A stretch of 64,000 nt of DNA from Penelope pileata (lineage: Eukaryota; Chordata; Aves; Galliformes; Cracidae): contig WBMW01001574.1 of the NCBI GenBank assembly GCA_013396635.1, forward strand, positions 940,866-1,004,865, read 5' to 3'. Under the pieces are notes generated by a model. That model did no database searches and was not told where the DNA came from. It saw only the letters and a list, made by a program, of their open reading frames with translations. Made by a program: the position numbers and the translations under genes. This document shows positions 12,273 to 24,260 of this stretch, in pieces. How positions within the stretch are numbered: position 1 is the stretch's first letter; each line of letters begins with the position of its first letter.

Positions 12273-15200
12273 TCAGCAATTCAGCAACAGGTTAGGAACT
12301 AATTTTAGAATATCTGGAAACACTCCTACGAGTACCACGGAGACAAGTTGTTAATAGAGGGATATGCACTGATGGAGGCCTCATCTGGGGGCTCTTAGCT
12401 ATGTTTTTTCAGAGAATATTTTCCTTTCAGAAGTGAAACTTCCCATTTGTGTCATGGTTTGACTTCCATAAGCCTTTTATGGATGAGCATCCATCCTGAT
12501 GAAAAGCAATGTTCTCAGATAAATTTGAAATATAGGTAGGAAAATGCCACACTGCCCTTCCCTCCATGTTAACATCAAAGAGGCGATGACTGAGTTAACA
12601 CAGTGACTGCAGACTACAGAAGATTCACAAGGATATTAGCTGATACGCATCAGCGTGGTTTCTGTCAGTTGAGCACTGGGTGCAGTGTCTTCCCCCTTGA
12701 ATGAGCAGAGATAGAGTACAGTCTCATGCTAGCTGTTCTGTCATTCTCACCATAGCAATAAAACAACCTTTATAGCAGCCTCTGTTCCCATCCCAAAGTC
12801 TCACACAATATGCACCTTTCAAAAGTTGTCTCCTATTTTTCCTTTAAAAATAGAAAAACTAATAAAAGATGTTTTTATGAAAAATGCATGCTGCTTTCAG
12901 CCAAGGTTAGAGGAACTCCCTTCAGTATCTTGTCTTGACAAGATAAGAGCTAATCGAGATATTTCTTCTGTGTTCGCCTACAATAGATTTCACTAAAATA
13001 TGCAGCAAGGAGTAGTAAGTGCTCTTTAATACCAAAAGAAAAGGGTGGGAAAGCCTGCTTAATTAATTCTCTTCGGGGATCCTGGATTAACTGCAGTTCT
13101 GTTTAGTTTACATCCTCCCTGGAGAAAAATGTGCAGACCCAAGACAGCAAGTGTTGGTTTAAATGTAGATGCAAGGAAAAGTCACTGTTGTGTTTTGGTT
13201 TCTTTTTTCTTCCACTTGGCACATGTTTGAGTTTTAATTCATTTTTAGTTACAAAGAATGAAAATTTAAATCCTTCTCTTCTCCCTTTCACACGATGGGA
13301 AAATGCTCCACCAGTGCTCACCGAACTGGTTGCAGGTTACTGGTGAAGAGATGAACACATACTGCTGCCCTACAGAAGTCATGAAACCAGTGTTGGGGTT
13401 GCAGCCATCAATCCCCGTGTCACCAGCCATCAGAGATGTGCTCTTTTGCAGTAAGGCTTTGACTAAGCCAATGGAAGGTGAAGAGTGGTGGGATAGGAAT
13501 ATACCATGATGCCACAACTAACTTGCATGCTTGAGTTTTGTCAAGGAAAAGGAGATTTGGCACTACCTCCCATTTGCTTCAACCTCTCCAAGCACAATTA
13601 ATTGTACTGTGGAGCAAGCCCTAAACCAGCATAGGCCAGAAGGGTTGCATTTCCTGATGAGCTCATCTTCTTCAGGGTGGAGTGAATTTTACTCAGGTGA
13701 TTTCGGAAGAAAAAAATGACTATATAAAGATGCCAACGGCTTAGCCCTCAAATATGCTGATGTGAATTTAGTTTCCTGTCAGCTTTCTGTATTTCCAAAC
13801 ATAATTGCATAGTTGTGATAGTTTAGTATGATAAAAAAAAGTTAGAAAAAAAAATTACTGATCAATTTGTCATTGACACCTAACACGTGGATCCTCTTCT
13901 GATTTAAACATCTATTTGCTTGTCAACTCAATCCAAGTGCTAATGGAGATATGCAGAGCCATGCATTTCTCTTTCTGCACTACACACCTCCTCCGGGCCC
14001 AGGTTACTGGGAAGCATGCATGAGCAGCTTGACTTCTGATCCCAGGTGGCAGCTGCAAGCAGGGCACTTACAAAAGACATCTTTTACAGACAGCTTCAGC
14101 ACATGCAATGGCATCAGCTGTGCCTCAGACCACAGTTCATACTTATGAAATGGAAATAAAGAAAAGAGTTCAAAAGAAATCACGAGAATATGCTTTTCTG
14201 GGAAAAGGAGGATTGGGGAAAAGAGTGGGGAAGAAAAGAAAATTGAGGTCTGTTTGTACAAAACACAGTGTCTTGTTGGATCTGAGAATGTGGTTTTCTT
14301 TCTGTAAGTGGTTTGTACCAAGATCACAACTTGTATCTGAAGAGTCAGTATGAGATGCAGACGCCCAACAGCTATAAGAAATTTAGTTAGCAACTCTTGT
14401 TCTCTGCAGGGAATGCCATCCAACATGAGAAGACTAGCACAGGTTTTCCTGTATGAGAATCAGCTTGACAATAGAACATTTATATTAGATGGAAGACATT
14501 AGTCTAATTTCTAGACTAGTTCATTAGTCTAGTTTCTTTTCTGTGTGTTTTGCAGCAAGCTAGACCTCCATGGTTACTTCTGATGAACTGGAATTCTCCT
14601 TTTCTCCTCTGAGCTCAGCAGCACAGGTGTCTGAAGGAGCCCTTTCTGCCTGGATGAAATAACTTCCTTCTTTTGCTGCTTGAGTTCACAACTGAGCTGA
14701 GATACATCAAAGTCAGGTCAAGAAATCAGGAATAAGGAAAATACATAAGTCTGAGCAGCAGAAGTCAATTTCTTTAAGTTGACTTTTTTTTCCTCCTTTG
14801 TTCCAAGTTTCCATGTGCATACTGAGTACAGCAGAGAGAGGATAGAAAAGAATAAATTACATCAAAAAGATTAAAATTATATGCATAAACTAAAAAACTG
14901 TACATAGTAATTCAAACAGTGGTATTTATTATTTTTTAATTAGAAGCAATTAAATACAAAGTCATCATTTCTCTATTCCCTTTGTGATCATTCAGTAGCA
15001 TCCCTTCTGTCTTTTTTTTTCAAGGCCATTTTGATATAGGACTTATACATCTCAACTTTTACATCTCTTTTTCAATGACATAGATTGTGAGAGGAGATTC
15101 TCGTGGACTGGTTTGTGACCCAGGCGCAGCCTTCTCATGTGTGCTTGTAGCAAATTCAACTGAAATGGACTCTTGTCCTCTTCCTCTATATTCCATTAGT

Positions 15201-16296
15201 GCAGTATTAATACAGATAGAAGATCTGTATTTTCTGCAGATCAGCTGGACACCACACCACCTCACTACAATTTATTTTCAGGATTTGCTGTAAGGATGTC
15301 TGCCAAGATGTTGGGCTGGCAGGAGGGCATCACTTTTTCACTCCCAGGTACATCTCGTTGGGCGCAGTCACTGTCTGAATCTGGAATGTGGTCTGTGCTG
15401 TTCATAATGCATTCCACTTGTTTAAGCTTTGCATGAAACCACACACAATGGATAATAAAACATCTGTCCACATATAAATGTTTCACTTTTCAGAATGACC
15501 TGAAGCACCATGTGGGCCTTTGAATGTGTGAGACAGTCTGCTCGCTGCTTGAGGGGCATGTGTGTTTATTATTAGATGTCCTGCATTGTTAGGAATGCAA
15601 AGCAAACATGCGTGCGTGCACACACATGCAGAAGAATGAATAATTATGATTAACAACTGCCAAACAGGTATCTTTATAATGCAGAAATAGCAACCATTTT
15701 TACCAAGTGAAATCAATTCTCTGTGCTTGCGTCTGGTTCATTGCTCTCCTTGTGCTATTTTTTCTGCAACCAAAGTATATAATGAAATTATTAGGAACAA
15801 AGCATGGAGTCATACAGAAAACAGAATTAAATCTAGGCAATTGCTAATGCTTTCCAGCATTTAGAATCTTACCCTTCTCCTGTACCAAATTTATTTCCTC
15901 TCTAACAGCTTTCTGGCACGAGAAGTATATACGCTTCTCCAAGGAGTGGTGCACAGAAATGAGCCTTGCTGGTCTCTGCGAGGTGGGGGCATTTTTCTGT
16001 TAGCTCATTCTGATCTACTCTTGCTATGAAGAAGCATAGACCAAATCTGTGACTTGAAGAATATGAGTGTTTAATTTGGCAAAAAAGAGTTGTTCAGCAG
16101 CTACATTCAGAGCTGCTGCTTCAGATAAAAAGAAGAGAAATTTCAGTCAAAATAAGTACAATGGCAACATTAATTTGGTCAGCATAGAACTGAGCAATGG
16201 ATCACCAGTTTGTGCTAGTAGATACATTTTCTGTATTGTTTTCAGTTGAAAGGAAACATACTTTTATTCACAAACCTACTGTAACCTTGGGGTAAA

Positions 16297-16492
16297 ATGA
16301 GCTGGAAGTCTTCAGCAAGGGAGCACAGAGGGGAGACGCACCTCCTCCCCTCACTCCCGAGGGTCGCTCACCCCGAGCGGCAGCACCAGGCAAAGCCAGA
16401 ACACGCCAAACCCTCGCAGAAGCTTAATGGGATCTTGATGCCCTGCAGGAACAAATCCAGAAGTATCAGGGGCACGTCTACCTGAACACAGT
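16297..16492 (+). other. GC/CpG-rich islet with coding-like frames, unrecognised
   Basis: In an AT-rich intron this segment is about 60% GC, with about eight CpGs in roughly 130 bp. An open frame from the ATG at 16297 runs through a proline/arginine-rich stretch (for example LPSLPRVAHPERQHQAKPEH). After about 16435 a frame shifted by one reads as a polar helix-like peptide (DALQEQIQKYQGHVYLNTV) to a TAA at about 16492. The junction of two protein-like frames could mean a frameshifted retrocopy or exon relic. No poly(A) tail, target duplication or good acceptor is visible, and I do not recognise a parent gene. Confidence 0.2.
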
Positions 16493-17449
16493 CTAAACTA
16501 ATCTCGACTCAGTTCTTGAAAATATTTATATTTCTTTTGAACCATCTTCTACAAATCTTTTAGTGTGCAGAAGGATCTTTCACAATATTAAGCTTCTACT
16601 CTTTGAATTACAGAACTCTTTGCTTAGACTAATACCTTTATTTATTTATTAATCCAAGTGCCTGACAAGCTGCTGCAAATAAAACTGCTGATGATTCAGT
16701 AGTTTTGGTAGGCGGGTCAACTGAGGATTTCAGTCTATAAACAGCACTTATGAAAAGATACATTTTTGTCAACTAATTGGCCTGGAGAATCTTGTCATTT
16801 CAATCTGTCATTGTTGAATTCCATTTTACTGCAATATTTTGAGATGAGGCGAAAAACTTGTCTAGTTAACGCTTTTGGCAAGCTCTCTGTTACTTAATAG
16901 CTTCTTGAAGTCCTACATTTCTTACATTTTCCCCCTAATTAACACTCTCAACTGACCTTCTGTGCTCTTTGATTTCTCCAAGGAATTAAAAAATGGGTTT
17001 CTAAATAATTTTCTGGAATCAGATTGACATGGAATTACTTGTCTACAGATTCTCTCCACCTTAACAAACTTTTTTTTCACTTTTAATTTTTTACCACTGA
17101 ACTCCTCACTGGAAATTACAGTCCACTGAACCATAGAGCTAGAATTGATTGTTCACGTATAAGCCCTGGAACAACTGAATAAATAAAATAGCCTCTTGGA
17201 ATCTTATGGTAAAATCAGAACATAAGCGACAACAAAGATTTTACCCTATTTGAACTCATATGCACTTGATCGTTAAAAAAATATCATATACCTTCATTTT
17301 CCTCTGATGAGAGAAGGAACCAGTTTTTCCTTCATTTAGCCAACATCAAAGCGTGGTTATAGATGTCAAGATGAATTTCATTCTCCAACATTTTTATGAG
17401 GCATTCTGTACTTCATCTTCTTTATATCAATTTCATATGCTTTTTGTAG

Positions 17450-18000
17450 AATATTGGAAAGCTAAAGTAAAAGAACCCAGCCTAATTGCTTGTATTTAAA
17501 ATTAATTTTTAATTAAATTTTTATGTATCACGCATTACAAATCTAGCAATCCTAGGTAAATTTTTTACCATTTTCTTCTAAAATATAAAAGTTAAGTCTT
17601 GTTAACATGTTGTGAGTAACTTAGTTCTTTCTACTGGAGTTTATGGAAAGCACAGATAAAAGTGCAAATTGTGTTTTGCAGCTTGCAATTTGCAAACAAC
17701 TAGTAATGCTGGCACTTATTTTATATTCTGAGACAAAATGATGACATTTTAAACAGTTAAACCTTCACTAAGAGCAAGATAGACAAGCTTCATTTTAAGC
17801 ATCTTAATTAAATTGATTTAATTGGTCTTTCCAATTGTTTAAAGTTAAGCGTATGCCTATATACTTTTCAGAAATGCCAGATGACATTTAGGAGAATGAA
17901 TTACATTCCAATAACCAACATTTCTTTAAGAATCCTTATCATGTGAGAAGTATGCAAAACAAACTTTGGTTTTCTAGATAAACAGACAAAGTAACTTTTG
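17450..18000 (+). promoter_or_regulatory. possible conserved non-coding element in intron
   Basis: This is a repeat-free, AT-rich stretch dense in homeodomain-like TAAT/ATTA cores (around 17505-17520 and 17805-17825) and paired words such as TTTGCAGCTTGCAATTTGCA. The character resembles vertebrate conserved non-coding elements. This is a compositional impression only, since no alignment is available. Confidence 0.2.
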
Positions 18001-19664
18001 GTGAGCGCTGCCTTTTTATTGCTGCATCCAGCCGTAAATCATGTCTTGAAAGCAAAATCATCTTCTTTTTAAATGTGTTTTTTGAAAAATATTGCATTAT
18101 TTTCTCTTGAGCTGCTGAGACAATTTCTTGCCCAGTTCTGGTGCCCCATTAATTTTAGAGTATAAGAAAAAGTCACTCTGAGCCATAGGGAACAATTTTG
18201 GATTTGCTGCGTGCACATATATCACAATAGATTTGCCTATAGTACTTCTGCAGATGATGCTTAACAAACTCTTATTTTCCCTGTTTGGATGAATGTTCTT
18301 CTTCCTTCAGATTTGTGCAGTAGCGTAGATGGAGGATTCTTTCACTTTTCGTGTGTAAAATTTGAAATTTGAATGCAATTATAGTAACAAGAGGAACTCT
18401 TTCAAATGAGACTCATAAAGCCGCGGCCAAAAAAACGTGTAAAACTCTCCTGTAGAGAGAGAAATCGTATGCATGGTGTTAGCATAATAGCAAGGGCTGA
18501 GACATTGCTTTGCACTACAGGTTTATGGGATGATATTTTAAAAGGCAGTCAGAGATTTACGACTTTTTAGGGACAGCTAAAATTGTTTTCACACTTCTAA
18601 TATTGCTTTCATTAGAATGTTGAAAGTATGTTTACGGCATCAGATTGAATTCTAAGGTGTTACCAAATCATGCAGAGTCTGCACTGCTTAAGTGTATTCC
18701 CTCATATTCCTGTGTATCTTCAGGGGAAAAAAATGGGAGGAATATAAGTGCTTTGTTTTAAAGTACATAATCTATATTCTGTCATGTACTTCATCTCCCA
18801 GGGAAGGTATCTGGGAACTCACTCTGCTGTTTTTATTTATCCTGCCACTGTAGTATATAGATGAGAGGACTAAGGTTCAATGGTGTTAAAACAGGACATG
18901 AAATATTGATTAATTCTTTTTAAAAATTCTGTTTTCCTCCTGAGTATAGCAAATTGCAGATGCTACAGTCAATATAGCATTCTCCAATAAATACCCATTA
19001 TAGGAGGGGTCCTGATCTTCGTAGTGTTTTATAAATGGTTATTATGACTCTACATGTCTTTAAAAGTTCAAGGGTAGCGTTCTTATGGTGCAAAAGCAGT
19101 AAGCAACTTAGAAGCAATGCAGCTTTTTATCATAGCAGGATGCTACTCTGAAATAACATGAACTGGGTTGGGAATTCTCTTTGCTAGACAGTAGAACATT
19201 CTGTTTGAAGAAATGGAGATCCTAAAGGGACAGACAAACAGAGGTACAGTTTCGTGGCTGTACGATGGCAAGTAAAGAAGCACAATTACAACTGGTCTCC
19301 ACCGAAGGAAAGATGAATATTTAACACCCTGCCTTCTGTTCACACTTGTCATTCTTCAGCACTAATTTAACCCTCTATTTCTTGCTTGTGGAATGGTCCT
19401 TTATAAAGACAGCTCAACAGAGGAGTTTCCCCAAGCAAAAAGAATTTTCAGGAAGAGTAAGGATAGAAGCTCACTGCCTAAGCTGTGAGGGATGACAGAC
19501 ATGAGCAAGGAACAGAAGATATAGCCCAGAGTGTTTAGTGTTCCTCAGAACAGGAAAACTCTCCAGGATTTAAGATAGTTGTTGTTCACTAAAATAATAT
19601 TTGTTTGAACAGTTGAAGTTTCTTTAGGAATGTAAAGCTCTTGGAGCTATCTGATTTCCATAAT

Positions 19665-19735
19665 GGTAAGCAATCAGCAGAGCAGGAATTTGAATCTCAG
19701 TCTTCTATGTGTCAAGTAAATGTCATTGTAAAGGT
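19665..19735 (+). repeat. possible MIR core fragment
   Basis: CAGAGCAGGAATTTGAATCT followed by CAGTCTTCT resembles the MIR core word (GCAGAGCTGGGATTTGAACCCAGGTCTTCTGAC). It is short and decayed, so the assignment is tentative. Confidence 0.3.
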
Positions 19736-21174
19736 TGTACAACTACTTTTTTACCCATCTTCTCAGTATTTTTTCGAAATACAACAAGAAAAAGCAGGGA
19801 AGAAAAAGAGAATCTGAGCCCAAAGCCACTGATTGACAGAAATACCTGGAGGTGACCAAGGTACGTCCATGCACAGAATCAGGAGGAATCACCTGAAGTT
19901 GGTTCTTCTGTCTCACAAGAAAGCTGGGTTTTCTAGGCTGGATGAGTTGCTAGGTGATATATTATTTTTTCTGAAAGCTTTATTCCTACCCCAGAATGGA
20001 AATGTTTTCAGAAGATTTTGTTGATGGGGAAAACTGATCTGCACATAGGCCTATTTGGAAGCTCTTTTGCAGCCAAACTTAATTGAGTGCAAACGTTAGG
20101 TTACTTTAACTTATGGTGGAGAACAGACTGCTCCCTCTTGTATCCAGCAGCTAAAAGCTAGAAGATGTGACATAAAGCTAAATTACTCTTTCCTCTCATT
20201 CACACCAAGCTCCCTTAAAGTAAACCAAAGCTAGGGCTCATGACTTCTTGAAAATTGGACATGTTATTTATAATTTCAAGATAATGATTTTCATTGATTT
20301 CAGTCAAACTGAAAGCAATACATGCAAGCTTGTAAGCTTTGAGTGCTAACTGAGTTCTTATTACTGATGAAGTTTAAAAGCAGCATGTGTTGTGTGCTCA
20401 GATTATACCTGTAGTTTTGTTGACTCCCTGTCCGCCATTGGTAACACTTGTGTGAGTTAAGGGAACGAGATTTGCTCTGTAACAACGCATACGTTTGCTT
20501 ACACAGCCAATATGTGAGACAAATCCTCGCATTTGTTCTTCCTTATGCAGGGAAAGTTTATGGACTAATTTAATTGAACTAGTTATTTGAGCAAAGGTTA
20601 TCAGTTTGGACATTGCTCTCTTGTGCTTTTCTCTTTGCTCGGTTATCTTGAAGAATGGTAGTGCAGGCTTCTGTACAGGGATGCGCACCAAGTTTTGGTT
20701 TTCAAAGCATTGTGGTAGATAGTTTTCCACAAAAATGGCCTCAAAAGTTTAATGTCTGTGTGAATTTTCAGGCAGAGGATATCAGGTTTTGCTTTTGGGA
20801 GAGGATGATGCATACCCATATACATGCAGCACAAACTGCCAGTAGTTTTATTTCTGGTGAACTTTATCTGATTTTACATGTTCTAGTAATTGTTATCTTT
20901 TGGATATACAAATAAATTATTTTCTGTCCTGTGGGAGATATATTGTTTGACTTCAGATGTTTAACGTAGTATTTTTTTTCAGTGGACAATAGCTCGAGGC
21001 CCCAAGCTGGCAAGAATTTGAGTGTGTCTATAAATAATTCAAAATAATTGTATGTTTTTGACAGATTGTCAAGATGCTTAATGTCTTTTGTCCCAGGTAA
21101 TAGATTATATTTCTTTGATAAAGTGTTGGTAATTTCTCATTGCAATTTATTTTCTGTATGTTGTATTTTTACAG

Positions 21175-21282
21175 AGTCCAGTCAGGTTCATATCTCAGTA
21201 CCGGTTGGTTTACCTTAATTTTGGCTATGGACGCCTGCTATGGAATTCACGTCTATGGGATGATAAATGACACCTACTGCAA
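21175..21282 (+). CDS. ST6GALNAC3: ST6GALNAC3, penultimate coding exon (sialyl motif S region)
   Basis: This exon encodes part of the catalytic domain of a Golgi type II membrane sialyltransferase, which transfers sialic acid in alpha-2,6 linkage to GalNAc, mainly in making gangliosides such as GD1alpha. It is 108 nt: one base finishing a split codon, 35 full codons, then two bases (AA) of a lysine codon. The acceptor is a T-rich tract ending TTTTTACAG; the donor is AA|GTAAGA. The peptide contains SGSYLSTGWFT and MDACYGIHVYG, the C-terminal half of the conserved S motif that binds the CMP-sialic acid donor, and an N-D-T glycosylation sequon near its end. The identification comes from recalled near-identity to the human ST6GALNAC3 C-terminus; ST6GALNAC5 differs at many of these positions. 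The acceptor could also be read two bases downstream, so the exact first base is slightly uncertain. Earlier exons lie upstream of this window. Confidence 0.95.
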
Positions 21283-22853
21283 GTAAGATCACAGGAAATT
21301 ATTTTCATGCATCTACAATTCTGATGTCTTGTCAAAATTTCACAATTGATTTTAATATCATAAATCCAAAAAATGGATCAGGCAGCCATTTCCCAGTGTT
21401 TTGCATTGATGTGACACTATCGTCAGCATATTTAGTACTGATACGGTATTTGCTGTTGATAAAAACATTTACAGAACCTAATATCAGATGTCACAAGGGA
21501 CTATTTTTACTCAAAGATCTTTTGCAGTTTCTGAATTAGCTGGAGAGGAAGAATGTTCCTATTCTTTTGACAAAATGTACTTGCTTTACTGCTAGAGAAG
21601 AAATACTAATATATTAGTTTTCTGAATGCCAAATATACCTGGAAGTGAAAGAAACTGATTAGCCCTGGATAGTTACCTGAAATTACATTTTACCACCATT
21701 GAGCAACCTACTTGAACTTTCTAGTTTATATATGGCTTGTTTTGAGTAGTAGGGGGTTTCTAATTAGATAATAAAACAAGTCCTGCAAGCTTTATCACAG
21801 TAAACTGACATAAATTCCAACCAACTACTGTTAGTGACCTTACAGTGGCAATGGATTAATTCTATTGTCAGAAGCATAACTCTAAACACAATTTTTAAAA
21901 GTGCAAGTTAAATGCTTGAATCTACAATATAAGGTAGCAAAATATAAAATGAAACAATTCCTCATACACAAAAGCAGGACGTATCATAAACAATATATGA
22001 GGTTAGTCCAAGGCTATTTTTCTGTACCCAGCCTGGTTCAAGCCCTGCATGTAACTAACACAGAGTCTCCAGCTCCTGTAGTAATGTCTGTGTGCAGACC
22101 CTCACTTCATATTCAGTGTCACTCCAGTGTGGTTGTCATTGCTGGCAGACCACCCTCCAAAAAAGGCATTTGAGTCACAGCTGTTTAATTAGGATATCAT
22201 AAGAGCAGAGAGAGACTTTTTAGAATTTGCAGATCTCACTGATTGAGTCATCCAGATGGAACGAACATATGTTGTTCTTTGTTTATGAAAACACACTAGG
22301 TGCCCTGAGATGAGGAGTGACAGGACTAACGTTGTCCTCGCAGAGTTCAGCTGAGCTGTCATTGTATAGCCTGGATATAAAACCAGTTAATGGCATGATA
22401 GCACTTCGGTCTGTTAACAGCAGATAAGGATGGGTTGCCTTAAAGCTGCAATTCTGCCTGCATCACCTACTTGTAGTATATACTGTTCTTATAACTGCCT
22501 TTTTCAGCCAGTCCAAGGGCTGGTTCCAAGACTTGGGACTACTCCATGAGAAGACTTTGCATAGGGATGGAGCTTTGTGGGCTAATAGTTCCTCGGGGCC
22601 AAACAAAATGTGCAGTACCTGTGAGAGCTGGGGCCTCAGCTTCTTGGTGACTGATAAGATCAGTGTACTTCAAGAGTTGCACTTAGCTTCATTTTCTAGA
22701 GCACAATTCATACAAATCATGCTGTAATGAAAGCCTTTGTGCAATTTAGCAAAGGAACTGAAGTGTCAATACATGGAAACGACTTCAGTGAATTCAGTTG
22801 CAATATATATCAATGTTTTTCATGGAAATAATTCTTATCTTTTCTTTCCCTAG
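21283..22853 (+). other. last ST6GALNAC3 intron (1,571 bp)
   Basis: Bounded by donor GTAAGA at 21283 and acceptor CCCTAG ending at 22853. It interrupts a lysine codon after its second base. I see no repeat or gene inside it. Confidence 0.93.
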
Positions 22854-23040
22854 GTCAGAAGGCTTTCGTAAAGTTCCTTACCACTATTACGAGCCAGGAA
22901 GAGATGAGTGTGAAGAATACTTTCTGCATGAAAATGCTCCATATGGAGGCCATAGGTTTATCACAGAAAAGAAAGTATTTGCTAAATGGGCCAAGAAGCA
23001 CACAATAATATTCACACATCCCAACTGGACAGTGTCTTGA
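22854..23040 (+). CDS. ST6GALNAC3: ST6GALNAC3, last coding exon (motifs III and VS, stop codon)
   Basis: This is the final coding exon: 187 nt, giving one base of the split lysine codon, 61 codons and TGA at 23038-23040. The acceptor is a strong pyrimidine tract, CTTTTCTTTCCCTAG|G. The peptide carries VPYHYYE (sialyl motif III, with the paired tyrosines after the histidine), a DEC/EEYF stretch, and GGHRFITEKKVF, which holds the H-x4-E signature of motif VS including the proposed catalytic histidine. It ends HPNWTVS, including an N-W-T sequon. Compared with the human protein from memory, changes are few and conservative (for example T/S and Y/F near the start of the exon, and L to V near the end). 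Together the two exons here give about 97 residues of an enzyme that is about 305 residues in human. No frameshift or lost key residue is seen, so the gene is likely functional. Confidence 0.97.
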
Positions 23041-24260
23041 TGCTGGTTTTCTTAACTCTCCCTTAATAGCATAATATTACAAAAATGTCTCAGTTTACAA
23101 TAATTTTGCTTACATCTGACAGGCCTTGTTCAGCCTAGATAACAGTAATTTGAAACTAGAAGACAAAGTGAGTGATGGTTCAGCAGTTAAGCAAAGTTAA
23201 TCAAACTGTGGAAGGCAGACACATTGCTTGTTACTTTATAGGGTTTTACTCCACCCAACGCACTTTATACTTTAACTGGATTTTGCTTCAGTAAAGACAG
23301 GTGAGATTTTCTGTATATGCAGGTGCATGGAACTTGGTGGTCCTATAAAACTTGTCCATCACCTTAGTTAATTAAAATTAGTATTTGCAGCTCAATTGCA
23401 GTACTGATAGTGGTTTCATCTGAGGTATTAGCAGAAATTTTCCACAAAGGAAATGAAGAAATATACAGACTTCCAAGATCTACTTGTCTTACCTGTGAGT
23501 AAATGTTAAAAACCACCTAAATACATTGACTGATACATGCTAGAAAGTGCATATATGCTAAAATTAGAGATGAGCTAAATACACATGGTTCTTGAACTGC
23601 ACGCAGCTTTCCCATGAGAAGATATTACTTGCCCGAGGCTCCTGATTAACTCATACCGTCTAAAATGCAGCTTCATTCCACCCTGGTCAGGCTGCACCAA
23701 CTTGGATGATGTGCTTTGTGTTTTTTGAAGCTGTTGTCCAACAGTTTTGTTCCAGCAGTGTGGGACTTAGCAAAGAACATTTTGCAGCCCACGCTGAACC
23801 TTGGCTGATGTAACTAGCCCGCTGTCAGTACCTAAGCTGGTCAGTGTAAGGTTGTCACGTGAACATCTCCATTTTCCCCAGCCGTGCCTCTGAGTTACTC
23901 CAACACCCAAATACCAGTATTGGCAGTATTTCCCTTGTAGACATCGTAATTTATCTTTCCAGCTTCTCCGTCTTCAAAAAGGGAGATAGTACCTCACAGG
24001 GGAGTTGTGAGGATTAATAGAAGTCCATAAAGCACTTTGCTGATAACGAATGCTACAGAGCATTTATTCTTAACACAAAAGCAATGGTACCTGTCATTTA
24101 TTCTTGACCATTGGGCGTTTGAAGAAAGTGATGGCATGTCTGGGTGTGATGGCAGATTGCTCTGTGTGTTCTCACTCCTACTGAAGATAATTTGTAATAC
24201 TGAGTTCCCTCAGCTTGCAGTGCTTCAGATGGAGTTGAAAGAACTCACCCCCTCACAGTA
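23041..24260 (+). other. ST6GALNAC3 3' UTR (proximal part, distal end unknown)
   Basis: Non-coding sequence directly after the TGA at 23038-23040. An ATTAAA at 23371-23376, followed by GT-rich DNA, could end a short transcript form. If longer forms are used, the UTR would include the MIR-like SINE at 23965 and the MITE at 24261. The true end needs transcript data. Confidence 0.6.
23965..24072 (+). repeat. amniote MIR-like SINE tail in the presumed 3' UTR
   Basis: TCTTCAAAAAGGGAGATAGT, then ACCTCACAGGGGAGTTGTGA, then GGATTAATAG and CATAAAGCACTTTG follow the MIR / MIR1_Amn pattern (TGTAAAATGGGGATAATA..CCTACCTCACAGGGTTGTTGTGAGGATTAA..GTAAAGCACTT). The end GATAACGAATGCTACAGAGCATTTATT resembles the GATGAAAGGCGCTATAGAAATGC tail. 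It is an old copy on the + strand. Confidence 0.6.

Larger units (their letters stand above)
12273..21174 (+). other. ST6GALNAC3 intron, 3' part
   Basis: This is intronic DNA up to the acceptor at 21174. It holds a small GC-rich islet at 16297-16492, a possible MIR core at 19665-19735, and a strongly AT-rich, repeat-free stretch at 17450-18000. The longest open frame (140 codons, minus strand, 14004-14426) has no recognisable domain and reads as chance. Confidence 0.65.

Noticed and set aside
14004..14426. Longest open frame in the window, minus strand, 140 codons.
   Set aside because: No domain, signal or codon bias typical of a gene; no promoter or splice context. A chance frame is expected in 64 kb of non-coding DNA.
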